The position numbers and the translations under genes are program-made. Below, piece by piece: positions 23,413 to 33,740 of a stretch of 64,000 nucleotides of DNA. The first letter of the stretch is position 1, and each line of letters starts with the position of its first letter. The notes under the pieces were generated by a model. It was not told the DNA's origin. It saw only the letters and a list, made by a program, of their open reading frames with translations, and did no database searches. The DNA comes from Primulina eburnea (taxonomy: Eukaryota; Streptophyta; Magnoliopsida; Lamiales; Gesneriaceae): NCBI RefSeq assembly GCF_022965805.1, contig NC_133108.1, positions 20,861,545-20,925,544 of the forward strand, read 5' to 3'.

Positions 23413-23670
23413 ATTTACATCACTGATGTAAGTCTAAGCTCAAAAGATCTTTATACTTATTTTAGACGGATGAATCGACTATGAATTAATTTAAAACATA
23501 CAACACACTTCCTAATGAGTTTCATGATCTTAGGTTGAAAGACAAACCTCTTGGTACTTATTGTATACTCAAGGTTTTTATGTATTCAGCTTGTACGGAT
23601 AAACAACTAAAATAAATTTTATAATTGGATAAAATCATAAAATCTTATTAAAATAATTATTATTTTTACA
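23413..23670 (-). repeat. Fragment of a CoC-family copia LTR
   Basis: About 250 bp matches the region about 60180-60450 of the CoC 3' LTR in block order: CACTGATG, TTTTAGACGGATGAATCGACTA, AATGAGTTTCA, ATTCAGCTTGTACGGATAAA. No ends or coding part remain. Confidence 0.6.
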
Positions 23671-24009
23671 TAAGAGTAATTAAAACTTAAGTTACAAGAT
23701 GACTCGTTGGACACCTATTTTAACAAGAACTTTTATTTGAATCTCAATAATATTTTTGGTTACATCCTCAATGAATTCCATCTATTTGTTTTGGTTTTCA
23801 TGCTTGATCTCTAGGTATGTAATAAGTCGCGCAAGAAGGGTAGTGTGTGTGTATAGGCGGATGAAGTATCTCTATAATATGTTTGTTTTTGTACAATAGG
23901 AGATATTATTTACGAAACACATAAAAGAGACAAGAGAAAGAAGGAAAATCATTGTATTTCACACACAAATCTATTTTTTTTATGGCTAGGGAAGTATAAA
24001 ACTTCAATT
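23671..24009. other. Unassigned AT-rich sequence
   Basis: No gene, repeat end or conserved block recognised. It is the left flank of CoB and carries CAATT at 24005-24009. Confidence 0.4.
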
Positions 24010-24443
24010 TGTTGGTCTCACGTGCGAAATTTGAGATAATAAAACCCGAAAATAAAGAATAAATTGGACACCGAGATTTACGTGGAAAACCCCTAAAATT
24101 ATTAGGGTAAAAACCACGGACAAGATGAAAAAAATCTCACTATAATATTTTGTGGTGTACAACTCACTCACTGAGTTTCAAAAGAGAATACACACTCTCT
24201 TAATACAGGAGAACAAACGCCTCACAAATATTATAGAACTAAGCACTCAAATGCTTATAAGATGAGAGAAAACTCGAAGAAGGGATGATTTAAGAATGAA
24301 GAGAGGAACTCTATTTCTAGAGCCCCTGTCAGTGTGAAGACACGTTTCTGAATTATTCAAACAATCAAACAGCCCACGTTTCTTTTACCAATTCAATTCA
24401 AATATGCCAACATTGATGACCCCTCATTTAATATTCTTGTCGA
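24010..24443 (-). repeat. CoB 3' LTR
   Basis: Starts TGTTGGTCTCACG on the plus strand and ends near ATATTCTTGTCGA. It lacks the ACGCGT inverted repeat present at about 56016-56035 in the 5' LTR. Confidence 0.88.
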
Positions 24444-24449
24444 AATTTC

Positions 24450-25171
24450 ACCCACTTGGAGATTTGATTGAGAATCAAACACATCTCCAAACATCCTTTC
24501 AATCTTGCCATTACCTGCTGCTTACGTTTCCGCTAGGCCACTTGAGAATCTATACCAATCAAACTTTTCAATGTTTTGTCCTTTGTATGGATCTTCTGCA
24601 TATCTACGCTTCCTTCTTCTACTACTTATCGAACAAATTGAAATTGTACTCCTATGTATTTTGTCCTGGAAAGAAAGGTTGGATTCCTTGTGATGTGCAA
24701 GGCACTCTGACTGTCACAAAACAAAGGAACATTCTCTTGTTGTGTCCTTTCTCCTCCAATAACATTTTAATCCATATTGCCTCCTTGCAATCTTGAGTAT
24801 CTGCCATGTATTTTGCCTCTGTTGTAGATAACGACACAACTGCCTGCAATTTTGAAACCCAACTTACTGCTCATCCTGCAAGTGTAAACACATAACCAGT
24901 AGTAGATTTCCTCTTATCAGGATCACCTCCATAATCTGAATCGACATAGCCCCTGAGTGTAAAATACGATCCTCCATAACATAATGCAGCATTCGAGGTA
25001 CCCTTAATGTATCTAAGGATCCTCTTAACAGTGCTCCAATGCTCTCTTCTAGGATTCGCCATATACCGAATAACTGCTGCCACTGCTTGAGCAATGTCCG
25101 GTTTTGTACAGATCATGGCGAACATCAAACTTCCCACTGCTGATGCATATGATACTCGAGACATCTCCATC
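24450..25171 (-). pseudogene. pol: CoB RT C-terminus and RNase H
   Basis: Minus-strand reading gives YASAVGSLMFAMICTKPDIA at about 25150, then HWSTVKRILRYIKGT, the RNase H motif GYVDSDYGGDPDKRKSTTGY, then VSLSTTEAKYMA. The C-terminal half is broken by frameshifts and ends before the purine-rich tract bordering the LTR. It continues the RT at 41251-41976; GyD entered between the two with duplication CTCTC. Confidence 0.88.
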
Positions 25172-25176
25172 CTCTC

Positions 25177-26779
25177 TGTAAGAATATGATTTATTATTAT
25201 TAATTATTAGTATTAGTATTACATTTATTAGGTATTATGGAGTTCAAAACATTGACAAACATTAGCTCAAAACATTGACAAACATGAGCTCAAAACATTG
25301 AAAAACAAGAGTCCAAAACATTGAAAAACAATTGTGCCCAAATTTTTGACTAAAATAATTAAAATATTTTAAAGCATGCATTAAATTATAAGAATTATTC
25401 TCCAATCTTACCTATAAATAGATGTTTTGAGAATGAGCGAAGACACACCATAAACCTCTCAAACTAGAGCATGAATGAAGCTTGAACACCATCAACCTTT
25501 TCTTGAGTGATATTTTCGAGCTAGAAATTCTGTTCATTTTCGAGAGAAACTTCCAGTTCAATGGTTAATTCAAATCTAATCTCCACCGTTCATATTACAC
25601 TTTCATATGTTTTAAACATCATATCAAAATTTCAATCTCATCCATACGGTCAAATTTTGTGAAACCCTTCGGCAAGAAAACTGCTCGGATTTCAAACGAG
25701 TTTAGCTAATTTACGGATTTTCGGACGATAAATTTCAGCTTGTTTCTTCCGTAATTTTGGAACACATTTCTGTAAGTGGGCTTATGTTTTAAAGTATTTA
25801 AGTATGTTTTCGAAAATTCGATTGACATGATATATTCCTTCGATTTGATATATAAATATTTCGTTTCGATAAATTGTTAAGCATGTTTAAATCAATTTCA
25901 AGTACATGTTCCTTTCGTTTCAAAATTATGTTGTCTTCGTTTCATGTTATATTCTAATATATATTCTTAAACACCAAATTGGTGTATTCTAAGAATTATG
26001 TTTAAAGGCACTGTTATGATTCAAGTTAGAAATGGTAAAAAGGAAAATTTTTCTAAAACATGATAAGATATGACAAGTTTATGGCCCTGATGCGGTGGGT
26101 AATAATAACCGATATATGGCCTCAACCCTTAGAGGAATTACATATAGGGGACTGATCAGTAACACCATGTAATAAGATGAAATAACAGTGCAATACGAAT
26201 AATATATGATATGTCTATATGCATATGATAAGTTATGTTTGCTCATTGTTAATACAATGTCTTGATTTTTTTATGAATAATTATTGTGACATGAAGTTCA
26301 TTTAATATTTACATAAATATATATAAGTTATGTCGTATCTATCATTTTGTCTATTTATTGTTCCGACGTTTGTTAAGACACGGAAAATTTTGGATTGTTA
26401 AGATCTATATATGTATATCCTCGTGTTATTGTGATCGATCGGCCCCCACGTGCTGAGTATTTCACATAATACTCACCCTTACACCTCTCACTCTCAGATA
26501 AGAATGAAAAACAAGTTGAAGAAGAAGAGCAAATTCATTTCTGGGGATGGTAACAAGGTTTCAGTTGATCAAGGCATACTTTGGAATTTGGCTATCTTTT
26601 ATTTTTACGTTGTTTGCATCCGCACTCGTTTGTTAAGTTAATTACGTTTTAAAGACAATGTATGTTTTATGAAAAAGACTGGTTTGGTTGTACACTGTGC
26701 TACGAGGCTTGTTGATTTACGATTGAATAATTGTAAAACAACGTCGGATGTCAACTCACCCCGGTATCGGGACGTGACA
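25177..26779 (+). repeat. GyD 5' LTR
   Basis: About 1603 bp. U3 has four ~23-bp units of the type CAAAACATTGACAAACATGAG at about 25240-25340; the 3' LTR has three. A TATA box (TATAAATA) is at 25413-25420. Confidence 0.95.
25236..25420 (+). promoter_or_regulatory. GyD U3 tandem units and TATA box
   Basis: Four tandem ~23-bp units, then about 70 bp, then CCTATAAATAG. The promoter role is inferred from the order. Confidence 0.55.
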
Positions 26780-26785
26780 TTTAAG

Positions 26786-26797
26786 TGGTATCAGAGC
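26786..26797 (+). other. GyD primer-binding site
   Basis: TGGTATCAGAGC six bases after the LTR end. Confidence 0.95.
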
Positions 26798-27034
26798 CCT
26801 CCAAGTTCATAATCCCGCTGGGAAATTGCCATAGGAAATTTGACAAAGTCAGTTTTTGGCAAGACCCTAGCGACTTCCTACCAATGAACAATATTCACTA
26901 TTCTTATCGTGACATCTGAAAATTGCAAAATTCTATTGTTGAAGCATCCAAAAATCACGTTTTGCCGTTTTTGGTAATAATCGTGAATATCATAACTCCT
27001 TTTCTAAGCCTTTCCATTTGTTTTATTTCAGGAA

Positions 27035-27619
27035 ATGGCTCCCCGTACTCGTGCTGAAATACCCAAACCTATACGTGAACTCTCCCTTAGCGACCACGAA
27101 ATTTCAATGGCGCATCTTAGAGCGCAACTTTACGAGGAACTACAAAAATATCATGATCAATTGTTAGCCAAATATTTGGTATATGAAAACTTGAAGAAGG
27201 AAAAACAAGAACTAGAAGATATCAAAGATCATCTTCAGGCTGACGTGCAAAGGTTTGCTTATTATCATAACTCAGAAGAAAAACAACACGAAATGACCAA
27301 GAACAAACTAGAGGCTTCCCAAACAATAGCCCTTGAAATGGATGGATTACACCAATGAATGTTAGAGGAATCCCAAGCACTACAGTCTCAGATTCAACAA
27401 ATGTTCCTAATGGAAAAACAACTCCGTCATCAAGATGAGGAAACCATTCAAGAACTGCAGAATTCGGTGCAGAATTTGACTATGCAAAATGAACAATTAC
27501 ATAATCATGTTCATCATCTTGAGGATGCCATCATTATGGCATTGGAGCCGGAAGTAGAACCGGTAGAAGAACATATGGAAGATGCAGAACTAGGAGATGG
27601 CGAGATTTTAGATGATTGA
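27035..27619 (+). pseudogene. GyD extra ORF upstream of gag: acidic coiled-coil protein of unknown function
   Basis: The ATG gives MAPRTRAEIPKPIREL and the frame runs 194 codons to the stop at 27617-27619, broken only by a TGA at 27356-27358 (CGA in the likely ancestor). From about residue 25 to residue 175 it is rich in Glu, Gln, Lys and Leu, with heptad-like spacing typical of a long coiled coil. The C-terminus is strongly acidic (VEPVEEHMEDAELGDGEILDD-like). It has no gag, protease or RT motif. It sits where chromoviruses of this type normally have only a leader. The ATG follows a pyrimidine tract and CAG (27017-27031) that looks like a splice acceptor. I do not recognise the protein. A captured host fragment or a structural accessory protein are both possible. 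Confidence 0.7.
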
Positions 27620-27848
27620 GTATTTAGTGTCGTGACTATTTGTAATAAGGATTGATAATCCATTTCTTTTCTTTTACTTTTTATCATTGTACTTATGAAA
27701 ACTTTGATTTGTATTGCTTTTTCTTTTCATTGGAATTAATAAAAATTTTATTTGATCTATTCTTTGATTGATTTCATATTTGAGATAATCTTCAATATTT
27801 TTGTACATAATTATTCAAACCTCTTAGAAATTCTCATGCGTGTAGGAA
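27620..27848 (+). other. GyD spacer between extra ORF and gag
   Basis: AT-rich, non-coding, ending GTGTAGGAAATGGC. The ten bases AGGAAATGGC at 27844-27853 are identical to those at the start of the upstream ORF (27030-27039). This suggests that both ATGs lie just after alternative splice acceptors. Confidence 0.5.
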
Positions 27849-28880
27849 ATGGCAGAGAGACCCCATCGTAGCGACCGCAACCCGCGATATGCCAATCGTA
27901 ACAATGATTGCAACAACAATAACAACGAAGATACACCACCACCAGCAAGAGTTGGCCTTAGCAGAGAAGATTTAATGGCCATAGCAACCATTGTGGCAAC
28001 AACCCTCCAAGGAATGAGCCATTTAAATACCAACACTAATCAGCCACCACCAGCTCCACCACCGAATGGAATCAAACACCATTATGAATCTCTTCGGAGG
28101 AATCGAGTCCCAACGTTTGATGGCAACCCTGACCCAGAAGTTGGTCAAGGCTGGCTCAAGAATATTGAGACACAACTCCAATTGCTTGAAGTGCCAAATG
28201 AACTAAAAGTGACTGTGGTGACACCATTCCTAGAAGAAAAGGCGACAAAATGGTGGGAGACAATCTCAGAAAATATGACAGAAGTCGAACCAATCACATG
28301 GCAAAGATTTCGAGAAGTATTCTTGAAACAATACTATCCAGCAGAGTTGAGATTAAAATTGTTGAGTGAATTTTAGAATTTTACTCAAACCCCGGATATG
28401 TCTGTTGTGGAGTACACTTCTAAATTCAACTCTCTTGGAACCTATGCTCCTGCCATCATGGCAGATGATATCCTGAAGATGCATCGTTTCAAACGTGGTC
28501 TGAACAGCCGTATCCAATCAGCTCTAGCAGTTTACCAACCCACAGGTTTTGATGATTTAATGGGAGCAGCCATTAGAGCTGAGACTGATATCAAGCGTCG
28601 AGAAGATGAAAATAAAAATAAATGACCTCTCACTGGACAATCTTTTCAAGGTAAAAAACCAGTTAAAAGGTCAAACCAATCGAGTGAACCATTCAAGGGA
28701 ACTCCTTCCAATTCAACTGCGACATTCTCAGGCATAAAACCGTGTCCATTATGCAACTACCGACACATTGGAGAATGTTGAAGGAACACTGGTGCTTGCT
28801 TCAATTGTGGGAAGATGGGACACCGAATTGCTAATTGTCCTGAACCATTAAAGAAAATGACATGGTCAGACACTAATGCT
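27849..28880 (+). pseudogene. gag: GyD gag
   Basis: The ATG gives MAERPHRSDRNPRY and an Asn-rich N-terminus. The gag core follows (VPTFDGNPDPEVGQGWLKNIE, KATKWWETI, WQRFREVFLKQYYP), then EYTSKFNSLGTYAP and FKRGLNSRIQSAL. A basic nucleocapsid has one CCHC knuckle, CFNCGKMGHRIANC (about 28798-28840), preceded by CPLCNYRHIGEC. Three in-frame stops (28373-28375, 28623-28625, about 28780) each fit CAG to TAG or CGA to TGA. It would otherwise run continuously into protease. Confidence 0.88.
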
Positions 28881-31800
28881 ACCCCCAACAAACCAAAGGA
28901 GAATAAGACCAATGCTCGTATGTTTGCCATAACTCAAGAAGAGGCAGATGATGCAAACGATGTCGTGGCAGGTACCATTATAATCAATAAAATTTCAGCT
29001 TATGTGTTGTTTGACTGTGGTGCGACTCATTCATTTATTTCTAAGATATTCACTAAAAAGTTAGGAATTATACCAGAGATACTTGTTGAACCTTTTAGAA
29101 TTGCTACTCCCACCAGTAAAACAATTGAAACACATAAGATACATCGGAACTGCATAGTGTATATAAATGAACACACATTCAACGCTGAATTGATTCAAGT
29201 CAACATGGTGGAGTTCGACGTTATTCTGGGAATAGATTGGTTATCCAAGAGTCATGCAATAGTAGATTGTCGGCGTAAGATTATCAAACTCCGAACTCCA
29301 AGACAAAAAGAAATCACATACCATGGCAAGGCTAAGAAACGTAAATCCCTCCTTTCTGCATCTCAAACCTGGTAAGCCATGAAGTCTGGAGAAATAGTCT
29401 ACCTAGCAATGGTAAATGAAGTAAAAGAAGGAGTCGAGCTCAAGATAGAAGATATTCCAGTGGTACAAGAATTTTCGGATGTCTTTCCAGAAGAGCTACC
29501 TGGAATGGTCCCGGACCATGAGATAGAATTCGAGATTAACTTGGTACCAGGTGCTACACCAATATCAAAGGCACCCTATCGAATGGCTCCAGCAGAACTC
29601 AATGAGCTAAAAGAACAACTCCAAGAGTTGTTAGACAAGAAACAAATCAGACCAAGTGTCTTTCCTTGGGGAGCTCCAGTTTTATTTGTAAAGAAAAAAG
29701 ATGGAAGTATGAGATTTTGTATCGATTATAGAGAACTCAACAAGATCACAATCAAAAACAGATATCCTTTTCCAAGGATAGATGATCTTTTCGATCAACT
29801 CAAAGGAGCCACAGTATTTTCCAAGCTTGATTTGAGGACAGGATATCATCAACTAAAGGTCAAACCATAAGACGTGTCAAAGACAGCTTTCAGAACAAGA
29901 TATGGCCATTATGAGTTTACGGTAATGCCATTTGGATTGACAAATGCTCCAGCAGCTTTCATGGATCTCATGAACAAGGTATTCAAGCCATTTCTCGACA
30001 AATTTGTGGTGGTATTTATCGATGACATTCTCGTATATTCCCAAAGTGAAGAGGATCACAAAGAACATCTTCACCTGACTCTTCAGATGTTAAGAGAAAA
30101 AGAGTTATACGCGAAATTCAAGAAATGCGAATTCTGGCAAAAAAGTGTGACTTTCTTAGGCCATATCATTTCAAAAGAAGGAGTATTTGTGGATCCTTAA
30201 AAGGTGGAAGCAATACTGGCTGGCCGAGACCTAAGACAGTAACTCAAATTCGAAGCTTTCTGGGATTGGCAGGTTACTATCGAAAATTTGTTGAAGGTTT
30301 CTTTTCAATAGCTACGCCTCTTACAAAACTCACACAAAAGAATTCAAAATTCAACTGGAGTGAGGAGTGTGAAAAGAGCTTCCAAACGCTCAAGGAAAAG
30401 CTTGCATCTACACCAGTACTGGTTCTACCCGCTGAGGACAAAATCTTTACCATTTACAGTGACGCATCAAAAGAGGGTTTAGGATGCGTACTCATGCAAG
30501 AAGGAAGAGTAATCGCATATGCATCAAGGCAATTTAAGCCGTACGAGAAAAATTATCCTACTCACGACCTCGAACTAGCTGCGGTAGTTTTTGCCTTAAA
30601 AATTTGGAGGCATTATCTTTATGGCGCCAAATGCGAGATCTTCACAGATCATCAAAGTCTCAAGTATTTGTTCACACAGAAAGAATTGAACATGAGGCAG
30701 AGAAGATGGATTGAATTGTTAAAAGATTATGATTTAACAATAAGCTATCACCCGGGCAAGGCAAATAAGGTAGCTGATGCTTTAAGTAGGAAAAACATGG
30801 GTAAAGTGATCCTAGCTTCACTTTCTGCACAACCATGCCTTCAAGAAACAATCAAGTTAAGACAGAATCAAGATCCTACTTTGACAAAACATAAAGAACA
30901 AGTCAAAGAAAAGAAGTCACAAGATCTTCATATAGACGAGAAGGGAGTTTTATGGATAAAAGGACGATTGTGTGTACCAAACATTGAGAATCTTCGACAG
31001 AAAGTAATGTCTGAAGCACATAAATCAAAATTTTCGGTCCACCCCGGCAGTACAAAAATGTACAGAGATTTAAAGAAAAATTTCTGGTGGAGCGGAATGA
31101 AGAAGGATGTATCAGAATACATCTCTAGATGCCAGGTTTGTCAACAAGTTAAAGCTGAACATCAACGGCCTGTAGGACTTCTTCAACCCTTGGAAATTCC
31201 AGAATGGAAATGGGAACATATTTCCATGGATTTTTTAGTAGGTTTACCAAAGTCTAAGCAAAGTCATAATGGAATATGGGTCATCGTAGATAGACTCACA
31301 AAATCTGCTCATTTTCTTCATGTCCGCATGAATTATAATCTGGAAAAATTGGTTACCATATACATGGACAATATTGTGCGATTACATGGAGTTCCGACAA
31401 GCATTCTGTCTGATAGAGATCCAAGATTTGTATCTCGGTTCTGGAAAAGTTTTCAACAAGTTATGGGGACTAAGGTTACTCTCAGTACAGCTTATCACCC
31501 TCAAACTGATGGCCAAACAGAGAGAACAATACAAACCTCGAAGATATGCTACGAGCATGTGTTTTAGAATTCAGTGGTAATTGGAGTGAATATCTACCTT
31601 TAATTGAGTTCGCTTACAATAACAGTTATCATAGCAGTATTGGAATGGCTCCATACGAAGCTCTGTACGGCCGAAAATGTCGATCACCTCTATACTAGGA
31701 TGCGGTAGGAGAGAAATCCATAACTGGACCTGAACCTGTCCAAGAAACCGTGGACAAAGTAACAATCATTAAAGAAAGACTCAAAATTGCTCAAGATCGA

Positions 31801-32262
31801 CAGAATAGTTGGGCTGATCTAAAGAGGAGACCAGTGGAGTTCACCGTTGGAGAAAAAGCTTACGTAAAAGTTTCTCCCATGAAAGGAGTTGTTCGATTCA
31901 ATAAAGCTGGGAAATTACATCCTCGATACATAGGACCTTTTGAAATTTTAGAAAGAATCGGAACATTGGCATACAGACTAGCATTGCCACCAGATATATC
32001 AAGAATTCATAATGTATTTCATGTTTCACAATTGAGGAAATACATCCCAGATCCAAGTCATGTTCTTGAAACTGGACCGCTCCCGATGGAAAGTAATCTG
32101 AATGAAAAACTAAGATTTGAAGAAGTTCCAATTCGAATTTTGGACACCAAAGAAAAATTATTAAGGCGACGCAACATTTCCTATGATAAGATACAGTGGT
32201 CTAATCATACCGAAAGAGAAGCTACTTGGGAACCAAAAGAGAAGATTTTCGAGCAATATCCC
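28881..32262 (+). pseudogene. pol: GyD pol (main part)
   Basis: Protease has LFDCGATHSFIS at about 29010 (Cys where Ser or Thr is usual) and VILGIDWLSKSHAIVDC. The RT entrance [18 protein letters not shown] is at about 29570, with [18 protein letters not shown] and FIDDILVYS at about 30015. A stop and frameshift fall at 30198-30220. RNase H has [15 protein letters not shown] at about 30460 and [14 protein letters not shown]. Integrase has the H-H-C-C region (about 31015-31145), [16 protein letters not shown] [10 protein letters not shown] and [13 protein letters not shown] frameshift is at about 31540 and a TGG to TAG stop at about 31696. The chromodomain-like tail IQWSNHTEREATWEPKEK is at about 32190-32245. 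The last codons lie beyond GyE. Confidence 0.9.
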
Positions 32263-33602
32263 TGTAGTGACCCGTTCCAGAATCACCTACTAATCAGAAC
32301 TTAAGCATGCAAAATTAACATTTAAAACTGAATCAGGTAAACAGCGGAAAAACAGTAATACAACCCAATCGAATCTGTAAGTACAAAATGCTTAAACAAC
32401 CAGATCGAACTAAATTCTAAGAACAAATACCAACAACTACAGGTCAACCTCTGCCAGCTCCCTGTCCACTCCCTCCTGGACCGTCCAACCTGAGACCTGC
32501 CCCATCGAATAGGGTGTCCAAAACAGAGATAAACCGAGGACGTGAGCATAAAACGCTCAGTACCGAAAGCATGAGTATACAAGACTATGACATGCATGTA
32601 TGCAAAATGTACTGGATACCAGGATCTGGGTATATCGAAAATACTGCTCAGGTAAATGACGTCAAGGTATGTAGCACTCTGCGCCGTCGCACCAGGAGGT
32701 GGCTCCCATACCAAAATAAACCTGTGGATATACCGGTGACCTGACCACCGTCGTCCAACGGGGTCCAACCATCCACAATAAACGAGGGCTGAGCACCCTC
32801 TCAACAGGCTATCTCAAAGATAATCAGGCTCAACATGATTATGCAAATGCCGCATAATAAACCATGCATCATATGACAGATAATAATGCAACATATAAAC
32901 ATGCAACACATAGTAAAGCATACTCAATCCTGCTATCTCGGATAGTACTTTCGTACCTCAAACCAGTAGATCCTAGCAATCAGCCCTAGAATCAAGCCTA
33001 CAATCCAAGTGATACCATATCACTAAACCACATCTAAAAGCCTTAACTAGACTAATAGATACTCCCAAATCTCAAAGGGAACCCAGAACTATACCTGCGT
33101 CCGTAGTCAGCCCACTGATGCCGCTAGCCCCCAACTAGAGCACAGCTCCGCTACAAAACCAGTAGCTCCCCGCTAGTGCCCGAACCTCGGGAAAAGACTA
33201 GAAACCCATCAGAAACGACTAAAACGCTCTGGAACTCTCGGAATTGGCGAGTGAAAAGTGAAGCCTCGCGCTTCTATTTATAGACAACGATCGGAAGATC
33301 CGATCCACTTCGGAAGATCCGATCCGGTGCACTTCGGAAGATCCGATCCACTTCGGAAGATCCGAACTCTGCATGTCTTCCACGTGTCCAGCCACCTGTC
33401 TTCGGACGATCCGAACCCTGATCGGACGATCCGAACTCTGACATGACATGACTCGTCTGACTCCGAACAGAACGGTCCATCCGAACCCACTTCGGACGAT
33501 CCGAACCAACTTCGGACGATCCGAACCCGGTTCGGTCCTTCCGATCCCACCGAAACACAATTAATCCAATAATTAACTCAAATTAGGCATCGGGATACTA
33601 CA
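32263..33602 (-). repeat. GyE 3' LTR
   Basis: 1340 bp, the same length as its partner; TGTAGTGACC...GATACTACA on the plus strand. It contains the U3 palindrome array and a TATA box at 33275-33282. Confidence 0.97.
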
Positions 33603-33615
33603 TTCTCCCCCTCTA
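33603..33615 (-). other. GyE polypurine tract
   Basis: The minus strand reads TAGAGGGGGAGAA just before the 3' LTR. Confidence 0.9.
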
Positions 33616-33740
33616 AAAAGGATTTCGTCCGCGAAATCGAGTCTGAAGAATGACAATTCTGAACAACAATACATTCAACTTAAGAATGAATTACAACTGA
33701 AGTACGACTGAAATTATAATCATAACTGAAAATACTACAA

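Noticed and set aside
32322..32804. 160-codon open frame on the minus strand, repeated at 38315-38797
   Set aside because: Lies entirely inside both GyE LTRs (R/U5 side); duplicated only because the LTR is, with no recognised domain.
33219..33560. Overlapping Arg/Ser-rich open frames on both strands (also 39212-39553)
   Set aside because: They are translations of the GyE U3 palindrome array in several frames; no start context, no conserved domain.
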